From Hypomesus transpacificus (taxonomy: Eukaryota; Chordata; Actinopteri; Osmeriformes; Osmeridae): a stretch of DNA of 64,000 nucleotides. The number at the start of each line of letters is the position of its first letter. Position 1 is the stretch's first letter. The position numbers were made by a program, and so were the translations under genes. The DNA is taken from contig NC_061068.1 in the NCBI RefSeq assembly GCF_021917145.1, forward strand, positions 124,001 to 188,000, in the 5' to 3' direction. This document shows, in pieces, positions 1 to 21,757 of this stretch. Under the pieces are notes generated by a model that was given only the letters and a program-made list of their open reading frames with translations, did no database searches and was not told the DNA's origin.

Positions 1-9987
<9,987 letters not shown>

Positions 9988-12260
9988 GCGTGCGGCGCTG
10001 GGGCCGGCGGCGGCGTGACATGCACTGAAGCAAACGACGACGACACGACAAGAGACACGTTGACACACACACACACACCCAAGCTTCTTCAGTGACAGTG
10101 AGACTGCAGAGTCAATATTATTATTATTATTATTCCTTCTCACACACCCTGCACCCCTGTGTTTTGTTTTGATGATCTTATATACATCGTCACGGAGATG
10201 GGAACGCCTTGTCTGTCAGATGAGCAACTTAAGAGACTTCCTCCTGGAGCTGCTGATGTTGGGGGGAGGGGGGGGGAACAACTGAGAGGAGTATAGAAGA
10301 AGGTGGAGTATCCTCTCACTGGACACATGAGAATGTTAGAAGTGACCTAAAATGCATAGTGATTTAACGCAGACTTTTCTGTTTTACCCGCTAGAAAAGT
10401 TCGAAAATAAAAAAAGCCAAATTTTGTTTTCAACCAAAGCGTTCCAAATTATACATGGAAAGGGAATGTACCAACTCTCTTTGTGTGAGGCTGGAGGGTC
10501 GGGATGAGAGAAAGGTCATGTTTGTTAGCCTTTCAGGTTTTGGAGAATTTATGCAAACATGCTCGTAACATTGCGATGAGCTCAGGGGTCAGCACGTGGC
10601 TCTGACTGACGGGTGACCTTAACCAGACGCGTGGAGATTTGATCTAGTCAGCTCGAGGTGTCTCAGCTCGCTGCAGACACACTCCTATTGGTCTAAGAGA
10701 TGGTGTGTTGCTGTGTCCAGGTTGTTTTGTCTGTGTGAACTCCCTTCCTCCCCCTCTCTCACCACCCCACCCCTTCCTCCCCCTCTCTCACCCCCCCCCC
10801 CCTCGTTTACTGACCCTTGGGTTATCTACAGATGGAGAGCTTTCACTCCCCCCCCCCCCCCCCCCCCCAGCCGATCGACGGCTCGTTATTAAGCCTAGCA
10901 TGCTAGCTAGCTCCTGTTTCTTTCATACACCCTGACTCAAGGGGAAATAATCCAGTTAACAAAAAACGTCTCTTGACACATACACACACACACACTCACA
11001 CACACACTGCTACAGCGGCCTTTGGTTTTGCAACCTGTTTGAAGAGGAGGAACTTTTAGTTGTCACAGGATTTCATGGTTAAAACCTTTTTTGTTTTGTT
11101 TGCATTTGGAAAGTGTGAATATGTGGGATGTATGATAAGGCCATAGCATAGAGATCTCACAGCTATTGGTTGAAAGCTCGACTTCATTGCTACCCCCTGG
11201 CACACGTGCAGATGGCTTATATTGTACAGTGTTGCAGCTCTGCATTCGTATGGCTGTTTTCAATATCTACAAAAGCACGTGGAGTGAAGTTGACTTCAGA
11301 CCAGTAAAGAAAGTGGTGCTTGAATTTAGTTTTTTTACTTGAACCTGCTGACGATCAACAATAAGCAATCTTATGTCATCAATAGGAATGGGAGAGCAGT
11401 GAGTGAATGATCTGTGTGTTTTGGTGGGCACAGGCACCTGCTGTCCAGCTTTTAGTCTTTTTCCAAATGACTTGGCCAACGAAATCGCTATTGAAAATAA
11501 AATGTTATAGATAAGTCTTGTTTGTCAATGGCAACATTCAGTTAGAGTAACGAGTAATACAAACAAGTTAAACAAATGATTTTGTTGCTATGTGCTGTAG
11601 CTTGGTACTCCATACAAAGCTGGCTGATGCCAGCTACATGTGTTGTTTGAGAAGAAGGCTGTTGGTGACATGGCCATAATACAGTAGAATATTCGTCAGC
11701 AGCTAGTGTCTCTACAATCACCAACCCCAGATTCAGTAGCCAATAGTCTTGTGAGAACATAACCATTGACACCTTCTATGGATAAAAAAAAAAGATGAAG
11801 TTAATGCACCTTGGCTTTTGTCTTGTGCTTTTCCCATGTGTCACTGCAGCATGGTCAGAGAGAGGTCTGTCACACGACACACCCCTCTAACGACGCGGCC
11901 CATCTGAGATGAGAACTTTGATTACTATAACCATATTTATGCCAATGAATAGAAAAGCTTTATATTATCTCTGTAATATTCCGCTAGAGTCAGTGAAAAA
12001 CAACAAAAAAACATTCAGCTGTCCAAAAACATATCTACATTTTTCTTTAAATCATGAGCGACTTCTACACTTCAGTTTAAGTTTGCTGTTAAAAATATTT
12101 ATTAGATGTAAATAATCACAATATTTGAGATAGATACATAACTCTGTCCTTATATTTATCATATTGCCCATATCTGCAATATTTGTTTTTAATGGGAAGT
12201 TATTTGGATTGAAAATACAATAAAGATTGGAAGGCTTAAAAGGATGTTTGGACACATGTT
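9988..12260 (+). other. Probable usp4 3' UTR and flank
   Basis: No coding region is seen. Candidate polyadenylation signals AATAAA occur at about 11496-11501 and 12219-12224, either of which could end usp4. C-rich runs lie at about 10790 and 10850, and a CA repeat at about 10980. The short frames here show no recognisable protein. Confidence 0.5.
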
Positions 12261-12961
12261 TGGACGTTTCTTTTGGAAGAGATTGATAATGGAGAAAAAA
12301 AAACTAAAGGACAATACAGTAAGTATCTTCGATGTACAAAGCCATCTGAACAAGCCTGAAACTTAAATATGGCTCATGTGTAGTTTTACAGCACCTGCTT
12401 GGAAGTATATTGAGGTGTATTGCTTTATATCAGTACCATTGTGAAATCACCTTTGTTTTCAATTATGAAACATTACATCCTCTTTCCAAAAAGTACTGAA
12501 TCACTCTGCAAACTGTTGGCTTTCACTTCCTCAATAACCTTTTGCTCCCATAGATAAGACATTTCGTAACGTCCTCAAGCTGTGACTGAACATCCTGGGT
12601 TCTATTCGGGCCTGGTCTCGCTCCTTGGCCAGCTGACAAATCACCAACCACGAATGAAGACCGTCAAGCCGACGACCCCGCAACAAGGACTCAGCATGTT
12701 TGTGGGACCTTGGTCGTGGTACATGACTAAACTGTTCAGAAAACATTGGTTTATTGGCCCAAATGAGCCAATTCCGAACTGTGCAACTTGAAGAGCAACA
12801 GTTAAATTAAGTTTTTTTTTTTATCAAGGAACGGAGAAATACGGCTTCTCACCGTGACTTGCACGCGCTAAGCTGTTTGCAATTCTTGGAAAGTCCCATC
12901 CCCACCCCCTCCTGAAACCATTCGATCATGTTCCCAGCATACCTTGCTCACACCAGTTCAG

Positions 12962-13186
12962 TCTACGGCAGTGGTTCTCAAACTTGTCCTCAAGTACCAC
13001 CTTTCCTGCATGTTTTAGATGTTTCCCTGCTCCAACACACCTGATTCAAAATGGTCGTTACCAGGCTTTTAGAGCTAGATAACGACCTATTTATTTGAAT
13101 CAGGTGTGTTGGAGCAGGGACACATCTAAATCATGCATGACAGGTGCTAGACTACTTGAGGACAGGTTTGAAAACCACTCTACGGC
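12962..13186. mobile_element. hAT-like MITE, copy 5, with target-site duplication
   Basis: The element spans 12970-13178 and is flanked by identical 8-bp repeats TCTACGGC (12962-12969 and 13179-13186). The ends read AGTGGTTCTCAAAC and GTTTGAAAACCAC. An 8-bp duplication and these tips are typical of hAT transposons. It is the best-preserved copy of the family in this window and lies between the usp4 3' flank and the gpx1 3' UTR. Confidence 0.85.
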
Positions 13187-13295
13187 ACTTCAAAAAAGAG
13201 GCCAAACACCACGTTCATTCAACCATTTATTTGTCATTTACATGATGCCTTATGCTTTTCGTGGACACAGTACAACTGTAATGCGAAGGCCTTTA

Positions 13296-13350
13296 CATTT
13301 CATCAGAGATCCCTCTCAATACATTTGGTTTCAAAGGATGTCTTCATACA
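13296..13350 (-). promoter_or_regulatory. Candidate SECIS element of gpx1
   Basis: On the minus strand, about 190 nt after the gpx1 stop, an ATGA quartet (13344-13347) is followed by AGACATCCTTT. This pairs, with one C-C mismatch and G-T wobbles, with GAGAGGGATCTCT just before GATGA. The loop between contains unpaired AA (GAAACCAAATG). This is the shape of a SECIS hairpin, which recruits SBP2/eEFSec to read UGA as selenocysteine. The folding was done by eye. Confidence 0.75.
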
Positions 13351-13535
13351 GTAAATGTCCCACATACAGAAGCACAGGTGGTCAGAAAGCATAAGTCATC
13401 GTCATTGATAGTTTGGACGGTAGAAAACACACCATCTACTCTGATGGATATAAATGAATGTTCCCATTTAATGTGTCGCTAAACGTCCCTAAATGTGAAC
13501 AACACAGCTTCTGCGTGAACAAGACTAGGGACTCT

Positions 13536-14366
13536 TTAATTAGCAAGGTTAAGGAGCTTCTTGATGTCGCCCTCAATGTTGCTGGTTAGGAACCTCCGGC
13601 TGTACCTCTTGAAAGGTTCTCCGTCAGGGCCGATGAGAAACTTCTCGAAGTTCCAGGCGACATCGTTCCTGCAGACGGGACTCCAGATGATGCACTTGGG
13701 GTCTCCCATGAGGGACATGGGATCGTCGCTAGGGAACTGCAGTTTCTCCTTCAGGAACTGGAACAGGGGGTCGGCGTCCTTTCCGTTCACGTCTACCTTC
13801 CCCAGGAGCTGGAACTTTGGCTCAAAGCCATTTCCAGGACGGACGTACTTCAAGGACAAAAGGATCTCTTCGTTGTTACAGTTTTCCTACGAAAAGAAGC
13901 AATAGTAGTTAGCTGTGGGCTCATGATAATGGCTTGATAAAAAAAGAGGCAAAAGTTATAGGCTAATAATAAGTAAATGACTACGCGGTTCTACAATACA
14001 CAAAGGGAACATATTGTTTTACTAGCTTTCAGAGCAGTGGCAATAGCCTATATTTCTCCATAAAGTTCAAAGTATGCAGGTGTTGAGGAAGTATGTCGGC
14101 TCAGTCGCACCTGTACCGCAGCCTACATTCTCTTCTCCTCTTACCTGATGTCCGAATTGATTGCAGGGCACTCCCAGAATCACAAGCCCCTTGCCGGCGT
14201 ACCGATCATGGAGCTCGTTCATCTGGGTGTAATCCCTGGAGGTCGTACCTCAGAGGGAAGCGACGTTCTCGATAAGCACCACCTTGCCCTGGAGAGAGGA
14301 GAAATTGAACAGTTCTCCTGTTAAGAGCTTCGCCGTCATCTCGTAGAATTTCTTTGAGGCAGCCAT
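13536..14366 (-). CDS. gpx1: gpx1, selenocysteine glutathione peroxidase 1 (2 exons)
   Basis: Cytosolic/mitochondrial enzyme that reduces H2O2 and small hydroperoxides with glutathione. Exon 1 is 14145-14366 (ATG at 14366, [20 protein letters not shown]), exon 2 is 13536-13886 (stop TAA), together 190 residues, the usual size. An in-frame TGA at 14250-14252 (codon 39) sits in VASL-U-GTTSRDY, exactly the active-site selenocysteine position, so it is not a nonsense mutation. The other catalytic residues are visible: Gln in VPCNQFGHQ, Trp and Asn in [16 protein letters not shown] candidate SECIS lies downstream. A TATAAAG on the minus strand (14443-14449) lies about 77 nt upstream of the ATG. 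The adjacency to usp4 matches human, supporting gpx1 over gpx2. Confidence 0.95.
14250..14252 (-). other. Selenocysteine codon (TGA) of gpx1
   Basis: In-frame TGA between ENVASL and GTTSRDY. Conventional gene callers would end or split the gene here. Confidence 0.93.
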
Positions 14367-14974
14367 GAATAGTTTCTTCTCAGGAAATACCGTTAGCTTG
14401 ATACTGTAGCTTACAATGGGAAGGAACGAAGGGGGAGCCAGACTTTATACTGTTGCGCACAAGGAAATGTTAATGTATTTAGGGACCGTCTAAAAACACT
14501 GTACATCTTTGCAAAATAATTTATTGAGCTACTTCCACCTATTGAGTCTCATCAATTATGGGCTAATTAGTAGAATTACTTGTATATAGACTGATTATGT
14601 GTGAAACTCATGTTTTATAAAGTTTCGCTCTCTGTACAGTTGGTAGTTGTCTTGAGATCCCTTACTTCATTACAAAACATTGGCGCGAAAGTTACTGTTT
14701 TGGTTACGCTTGCACTGGTGGCTGAGTGATCTCCTTGGATGTTACTAGTAGTGCTAGTTTTACCAATCTTTGAGATTCGCGTGACTCCGAAACAGGTAGA
14801 GATTAATTTATGTATCTATTCACATGTAATAGAATACCCAGCTACCTTGTTGTCATTTTGCTGTGACATAGCCACTCGCATTGCTAGCGACTAACGCGTT
14901 AGCACTAAACGTTGTTTCCTTCACTTCCAGATTAATTAAACCACTGACAACATCCCAGACTCCTTGCAGTTAAG
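14367..14974. promoter_or_regulatory. Shared gpx1/fancd2 intergenic promoter region
   Basis: The two genes diverge, with about 608 bp between start codons. The gpx1 side has a TATAAAG at 14443-14449 (minus). The fancd2 side has a CTTGCAG acceptor ending at 14970, five bases before ATG, suggesting a noncoding first exon, perhaps ending at the donor AACAG|GTAGAG near 14795. Bidirectional use is inferred from layout only. Confidence 0.45.
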
Positions 14975-15962
14975 ATGCACAGGAAGAAACGTTCCTCCGT
15001 GGATAAAGATGAAACTGCTGCATCAACTGACGCATCAAGTAACAACAATGTTTTGATTACGCTTAGCTAATTTAGGGCACAAGACAAGGTGAGGGTCACT
15101 TATTCAGCGCATTCCGTAACTGTCTCCTAAACTGCATGCTCGCTTTCAGAGTTCAAGAAAAGCCGGATAACAGGGCGTCAGTCCTCCAAGACCAGTGTTC
15201 AACACGACAACAACGAGACGGTGTTTATCCAGTTCCTACAGGCTGCAGGTGTTTCTCTGAGCCAGGGTAGCGCATCCAATGAACTGGGTAAGCATGGCAA
15301 CCTCAGTATCAATAGAACATGACAGATGCTACCGATATTACATTGATGGACAATATCTGTTCCCCAAGCTGTGGACCAAGTTGTTTTCCATAAAAGATTG
15401 CAACAACAGCTGCGCAAGAGTCCGAGATACCCAGAAGTGAGTGTTTTCTTCAACTGCTAACTACTAGACAAACGCATTTGCAGTTTTATCATAACAGCAT
15501 AGAATAACCGAGCAATGTATGACCCACTCGTCCGACAGATTGTCAAGGAGTTCATCACGGGGCTGGAAGCCCACATCGAAGACCCCGCAAGATTTAAGAA
15601 CTGTCTCCTGCCGTGTGTTCCGCGTCAGGCGGACGGAGCATCAAGGTAGAAATTATTTACGTTCAACAGACACTCGGGTACAAAAACACAGACATCCCAA
15701 ATCATCGAAGGAGGGTGTGCGTGGCTGGAGGGGGAAGTAACCTCCCAGAAGTGAGTTCTTGCAGGTTGGGATGTCTGAACACGCAGCTAAGATACTTTAC
15801 TGGCATCCAGTTTTGAACAACAGCTTATAGCCATTGTTTTTGTGTATAATGTGGGAGTGTTGGTCGGTAACTGACAGCTTGTGTGCTTGTGTCTGGTACA
15901 GCTGCCTCAGCTCGTTCCAGGAGAGTCTCATCCGTCTGCTGCTGGGAGTGGAGATGCTTCAG
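14975..15962 (+). CDS. fancd2: fancd2, Fanconi anemia group D2 protein (first 5 coding exons)
   Basis: FANCD2 is the nuclear protein mono-ubiquitinated with FANCI during DNA crosslink repair. Coding exons: 14975-15038, 15150-15287, 15369-15436, 15539-15645, 15902-15962. All junctions are GT..AG and keep frame. They give a basic start MHRKKRSSVDKDE, then AVDQVVFHKRLQQQLRKSPR, EFITGLEAHIEDPARFKNCL and SSFQESLIRLLLGVEMLQ, which align with the N-terminus of vertebrate FANCD2 as I recall it. The real protein is about 1,450 residues; only about 145 are here. The next exons are not found after the N gap, so the gene is cut by the gap (or a misjoin). No frame break points to a pseudogene. Confidence 0.88.
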
Positions 15963-15972
15963 GTAGGACAGC

Positions 15973-16117
15973 CCTTTGAGGGGGCCCTCTGAGGGGGGGG
16001 CCTCTGAGGGGGCCCTCTGAGGGGGGGGGGCCTCTGAGGGGGCCCTCTGAGGGGGGCCTCTGAGGGGGCCCTGTGAGGGGGCCCAGTGAGGAGGAGGCCC
16101 TCTGAGGAGGCAGAGAG
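15973..16117. repeat. G-rich tandem repeat
   Basis: Units of GGGGGCCCTCTGAGG repeat with variable G runs in the fancd2 intron after exon 5. Confidence 0.8.
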
Positions 16118-16227
16118 GTGAGGTATAAAAGCACAGGCCTGGGCTGCGTTTCCCAAAGCGTCGTAAGCCTAAGTTGATCGTAGAATCCATCGTACGACGA
16201 ATCTTAGTTTTACGGGCCGTTCCCAAA

Positions 16228-16327
16228 NNNNNNNNNNNNNNNNNNNNNNNNNNNNNNNNNNNNNNNNNNNNNNNNNNNNNNNNNNNNNNNNNNNNNNNNN
16301 NNNNNNNNNNNNNNNNNNNNNNNNNNN
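16228..16327. other. Assembly gap (100 N)
   Basis: Exactly 100 N, a conventional placeholder for a gap of unknown size. It separates the truncated fancd2 from a region with no fancd2 exon. Open frames spanning it are meaningless. Confidence 0.98.
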
Positions 16328-16585
16328 AGCAAGGAAGAGGAGGACTGGACTGGAGAGGAAGAGGAAGAAGAAGAAGGGCTGGAGGGAGGGAGGGCTGGAG
16401 GGAGGGAGGGAGGGAAGCGAGCGAGCGAGGGAGGGAGGGAGGGAGCGAAGGAGCGAGGGAGGGAGGGAGGGAGAGAGGTAGGGAGGGAGGGAGGGAGGGA
16501 GCGAGAGGGAGGGAGGGAGGGAGGGGGAGGGAGCGAGAGGGAGGGAGGGGAGAGGGAGCGAGAGGGGAGGGAGGGAGGGAGAATT
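16328..16585. repeat. GGGA-rich low-complexity tract after gap
   Basis: Repeated GGGAGGGAGGGA with GCGA interruptions. Such sequence probably caused the assembly break. Confidence 0.85.
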
Positions 16586-18152
16586 AGACAGAGACAGAGA
16601 GTGGGAGGATTGAATGATTTCACAGGAGCTCTGGATCAGAGGATGACAGATGTAACGTTGACAGAACTGGTAGGAGAGAGTCACGCAGGCACACATGGCG
16701 TTATTCATGCACATGGCGTTATTCAAGGCCTGTTGACAAGCTCAGTCTGCCATCTTTCCTACAGTCAGGAGCTTTCCACTGCCATCTGGAGCTGGCAACC
16801 TGAGACCAAAGGTAACATCTACACTACCTCCAGCGTCACTAAAAGGCAGTTTTCTGTCTGTGCAGCTTTGCTTAAATGGCATCTGTTCGTGTAGTGACCC
16901 AACGAGCGAGATTCTTCTTCTTGTGTTTGACTTCCTGAGATGCAGGTGGTGTTGGAAGGCTCTATCGGGGAACACACTTCAAGAAACATAACGTCATCCA
17001 AGGAAAGCCGTCGTCTCACTATCACTTATTCTATTCCTCACTGCTTTCTACATCGAAGTCTCTGTGCTGAGGTTTGTTATTCTAGTGATAATGAGTGATA
17101 ATCAGAGATGCTCTCTGTTCCTTGGAAGCAATCAGTGCCGACCCTCCTTGGGGCGATACCTTCTCTTAGACATGGAGGGGACTCCACTCTTGTTACTCCT
17201 GGCAACCGGCAGTGTTGTTAGATGCAAGGCATCACAACACATATCGTAGCCTAGCAACAGATACTGTAGCCTAGCAACAGATACTGTAGCCTACTGTAGA
17301 GGCACAACGGGTTTGCAAATATATATATTAGGGGCAGGGCGCCGTATAGGGGGGAAAAGTTAGGACGATTCTAAGGGCCCCTGACTGACAGGGAAATGAT
17401 AAACTTTTATTTTTTCCCTTTTTTTTCCATGGGGCCCAAAATTCCTGGCGGCGCCCCTGATTAGGGGTGTAGATGTATTTGTATTGGTAGCGACGGTACG
17501 GACGTCACTGGGCGGCCCTGCAGTCAGATGAAGACACATCCCATAGTCAGCCGCAGGGCATTTCTGCTTCATAGAAACTGTTTATGAGGTCGATCAGATG
17601 AACTGAGTGAAACCGCTGCACAATTCTGCTGCCCTCATCTGTCTGTGTTTTAGTGTCGGCAGTGTGAGAAATGCTAGATTGTAGAGGGAGGGGAATGGCA
17701 GTTTGTCGACGCTCACAATGTAAAACAGGGGCACACACTCGGACTGAAACTCAAATATCCCAATAGTCCCAAATGGGAAATGTTGGCTGTTATCACAGCC
17801 TGGTAGGCGAGATGTTCATGAACAGATTGACTTCAAGTTTAGGCTGTGGCTGAGTTGAGTGGGATTTTGGTTTTACAAAAGGTTAAGTAGTTGTGTGTGA
17901 CAGACATAGTATGGATGATTCTGATCAGGATGGTGTCTGGACTTAAACGTAAGATGCTGTCAAGCTTTCTGAGAGCATCTCCTTCTGTGACTGGCGATGA
18001 TGAAATGTTGGAACAGGCGCTCCTAGCAACGCGAAGACTCACTAATTTATGACACCCGGTGCCCTTTCGAGGTGAACAAGATATTAACATCTGAAAGAAG
18101 ATACAGCGATATGCACACACACACACACACAGACACACACAGACACACACAG

Positions 18153-18183
<31 letters not shown>

Positions 18184-20041
18184 TCATATTGGCAATACAA
18201 ACACGTTTGGTGACATTTACAGTCGGTGTCAAAATCTTCTAACGTATTACTAGAATAATGAGGCTATAGGCTTCGCTACCAGAGAGCTCAAACATCTCGT
18301 TTTATCTTATGAGAAAAACAATCCTATATTTAGCAGCGTTTTTATCTGGTGCGAGACACTGCCAATCTCTGGAGCTAAATGACTCACAAACACAGGATGG
18401 AACAGAAATCCACACACAGGGACACACACACACTCACAACCATAGACACACAAACAAGCACACACATACACACACAGGATGGAATAAGAGTGTGCACACG
18501 AGCAAACATGGATGCACACAGACAATCACACACACATGATGGAACTTGAATGCACACACACACACAGATAGGATGGAACATCAAGACACACACACAGGGT
18601 GGAACATGGATGCACACACACATACGCACACACAGAATAAAGTAAAGGAAGTCCAAGAATGATTAAATGTATTGGTAGGGCAAAGCAAAGGAATGTATAA
18701 TGCATTGAGAAAAGTGAAGAACACTCTTCCTCCTAAATCATAAATAATTCACGTGTGATTGGATTATTCAGGGTCTTGGCAGTTTTCGCTATTCCTGCAG
18801 TAACAATACATACTTACCTTTTCATCGGCACATCTGTGAGTGAGAACCTGCCTCTCATATTGATTATGATATACAGAAGTCGTGATTACAGCTCGAGTAT
18901 TTGCTTAACAACACTTTTGTCGATCTCCGCTTGTTGTAAACATGTTTCCTCACCTTTCTGTATTTTGTCTCCACAGAGTGAGGGTTAGGGGAGGGACGTA
19001 GACAAGGTTTGAAGGACAGAAAGACACACACATAACAAACACTAAACCTGCCCGAACCTGTTCCTGGAGAACTGTGTGTTTACTCCACAACCCCCAACCC
19101 CATTTATCTTATTCATCTTATACACCAGCTAATTATCAGGATCAGTTGAAAAAGGAATGAAAACCTTTAGGAGGGTAGTGATCTAGTGAACGAGGTTCAG
19201 GAGCCAACCTGCTCTAAACAGTTGGCTAGCACAAGGCACAGTCTTCAAACCTAACGACCAATCACCATTTATAGAAGCTTGAAGATGAGATGTTGTAGAG
19301 GTGGCTGAGGGTTTCTGGGAGATGAAGTTCATCTTTGCTTTGAGTAGAAAGACCATATCACCATGCAGCAGGGTAAAAGGGCATTGCTTGATTAGAGAGA
19401 TTCTCTCCTCTCGACATCTATCCGGGTCATATTTCTACCTGGCGGAACATTTTAAGGGTGGTTGCCAGGCAACTGAACTCTTGAGGACTCAACCAATGTC
19501 GATTGGAAGTATGGAATTTCCTGTATATGCTTTGTTAGTCTGTTCCAGCCACACCTATGAATAGGATATCAGTGTGTGATGAAAATAGCATTTTCATTTG
19601 AATCGCCAACTCATTATTGAGTGTGTGTGACTGTGTGTGTGACTGTGTGGGGGGGGGGGGGGGGAAGGGGCTATATGGGTGCTTGTGTTTAGTGTTATTG
19701 GTATAAATATACACCAAATAAATATGTACTGTACAAGTGTATTTTGGGGTGTGTGTGTGCGGGGGGGGGGGGGGGGGGGCTCTGTGGATGCTTGTGTGTG
19801 TGCATGTGTTTCTGAATGCAGGAGTGTGTGTGTGTGTCTGAATGCAGGAGTGTGTGTGTGTGTCTGAATGCAGGAGTGTGTGTGTGTGTGTGTGTGTGTG
19901 AATGCAGGAGTGTGTGTGTGTATGTGTGTGTGTGAAGGTCTGACCCAGGGAGTGTGCTGAGGGAGGTCTGTGTTATTGCTGCTTCTCCTGGGAGAAGCAG
20001 ATGGGCTTTTCATGTTGAAAAAATCATGACGTCTACATAAG

Positions 20042-20103
<62 letters not shown>

Positions 20104-20125
20104 TCCCTCTCCCTCTCCCTCTCTC
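20042..20125. repeat. (CT)n microsatellite
   Basis: About 28 CT units grading into CCCTCT. Confidence 0.9.
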
Positions 20126-20268
20126 TATATTGCTCTCTTAATTCCACTCTCAGTCTCACTCCTCTCCTTCTACATCCCCCAATTCCATCTCTTTCCAGCC
20201 TCTTTATTTCTCTCAATCTCTCCTTCTTTCACGATCCATTCCTAGGATGTCCTGAGGCTCTCTGTCCT

Positions 20269-20463
20269 TCTGAGGCCTCAGGCTTCAGTGTGGCTCACCC
20301 AGACCCCTGATATGGTCATCTCACCCAGACCCCTGACATGGTCCTCCCACCCAGACCCCTGATATGGTCATCTCACCCAGACCCCTGACATGGTCATCTC
20401 ACCCAGACCCCTGACATGGTCCTCCCACCCAGACCCCTGACATGGTCATCTCACCCAGACCCC
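20269..20463. repeat. 26-bp tandem repeat
   Basis: About seven units built on CACCCAGACCCCTGACATGG with TCATCT/TCCTCC linkers. Confidence 0.85.
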
Positions 20464-20771
20464 TGGTACAGCCTGGCAAGCTGGATTCCTGGGTTTCAGC
20501 AATCCCATATAGGGGAGACAGACAACTTTGTCATCGCACACCTTACACTCCAGCTGTCACACGTATTACACAACACACACGTATTTGGCTGGTGCAATAA
20601 CAAAGGCATTTTACATGTTGTACCTTCATACTGTTCAATACAACGAAATAGAGTCTGTCTATTCTAGTTTTGTTGCCTGCAGAGAATCTCCTTGTGAATT
20701 CGTAACTTTGAAATGGTACAGGGCCATGCTGTAGGCAACATCAAGATGTCCATGTCAGAAACCTTCCAACT

Positions 20772-20982
20772 GTGAATCCCATCATACTGAATCCCATCAT
20801 ACTGAATCCCATCATACTGAATCCCATCACACTGAATCCCATCATACTGAATCCCATCATACTGAATCCCATCATGCTGAATCCCATCACACTGAATCCC
20901 ATCATACTGAATCCCATCACACTGAATCCCATCATACTGAATCCCATCATAATGAAACCCATCATACTGAATCCCATCATAC
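20772..20982. repeat. 15-bp minisatellite
   Basis: About 14 nearly perfect units of TGAATCCCATCATAC with T/C and A/G variants. Since 15 is divisible by 3, it reads open in frames on both strands (e.g. NPIIL repeats). Not a gene. Confidence 0.92.
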
Positions 20983-21477
20983 TCCCTTGGCAAAGGGGAA
21001 GGAAGAAGCAGCTGTAGTCACAATGGTGATTCTGATTTCAACTGCCTGTACTGTGAACCTCTAGTCCATATCCAATAGTTTCAGGACCTTTATATGTTCT
21101 TTTTCTCCTGCTGTATTAGCAATGAAGCGATGTTCGTGTAGCTCTCTGCTATTTCCAGACTGTTCTCTCTGTGGTCTTTGTGTGGTGTTTTTTTGTATAG
21201 TTTCGCTTGCTCTTGGAGGGAGGGAGGGGTGGGTTTGAACCTGTGTGAGATGAGCTGCACGTCTAACAGACCACACCGAAGGCTGCAGCACGGCGTGAAT
21301 ACAAAGTGATATTTAGTCACCAGGGTTGGGAGTGAAACTACATGAAGCAGAGGAACGCTAGGCCGCACATCCAAACCTCTTGCAATTCCACTTTACGTCA
21401 AGATTTGGAATTCCGTGCAGTGAGGTGCAAAGCACTTGGATTGTCACCCCTGGGAGACAAACCTACTGTTGAAGATG

Positions 21478-21757
21478 AAGGTGACTTGGATGAGGAGGAC
21501 AGGGATGAAGGTCTGGGATGAGGAGTACAGGGATGAAGGTTTGGGATGAGGAGGACAGGGATGAAGGTCTGGGATGAGGAGGACAGGGATGAAGGTCTGG
21601 GATGACGAGGATAGGGATGAAGGTCTGGGATGAGGAGGACAGGGATGAAGGTCTGGGATGACGAGGATAGGGATGAAGGTCTGGGATGAGGAGGACAGGG
21701 ATGAAGGTCTGGGATGAGGAGGACGGGGATGAAGGTCTGGGATGAAGAGGACAGGGA
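21478..21757. repeat. 28-bp minisatellite
   Basis: About ten units of GATGAAGGTCTGGGATGAGG plus AGGACAGG, alternating with a GACGAGGATA variant. Confidence 0.9.

Noticed and set aside
13561-13905. 114-codon plus-strand frame
   Set aside because: Antisense shadow of gpx1 exon 2.
14093-14275. Plus-strand frame over gpx1 exon 1
   Set aside because: Antisense shadow of the gpx1 coding exon and intron.
16169-16726. Frames crossing the N block
   Set aside because: They bridge unknown sequence and low-complexity GGGA repeats.
16763-16810. Possible short exon bounded by CTACAG and GGTAAC
   Set aside because: The translation matches neither fancd2 nor grm2, and no neighbour supports it.
20664-21017. 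Open frames with NPIIL and YDGIQ repeats
   Set aside because: The 15-bp minisatellite without stops; no coding signal.
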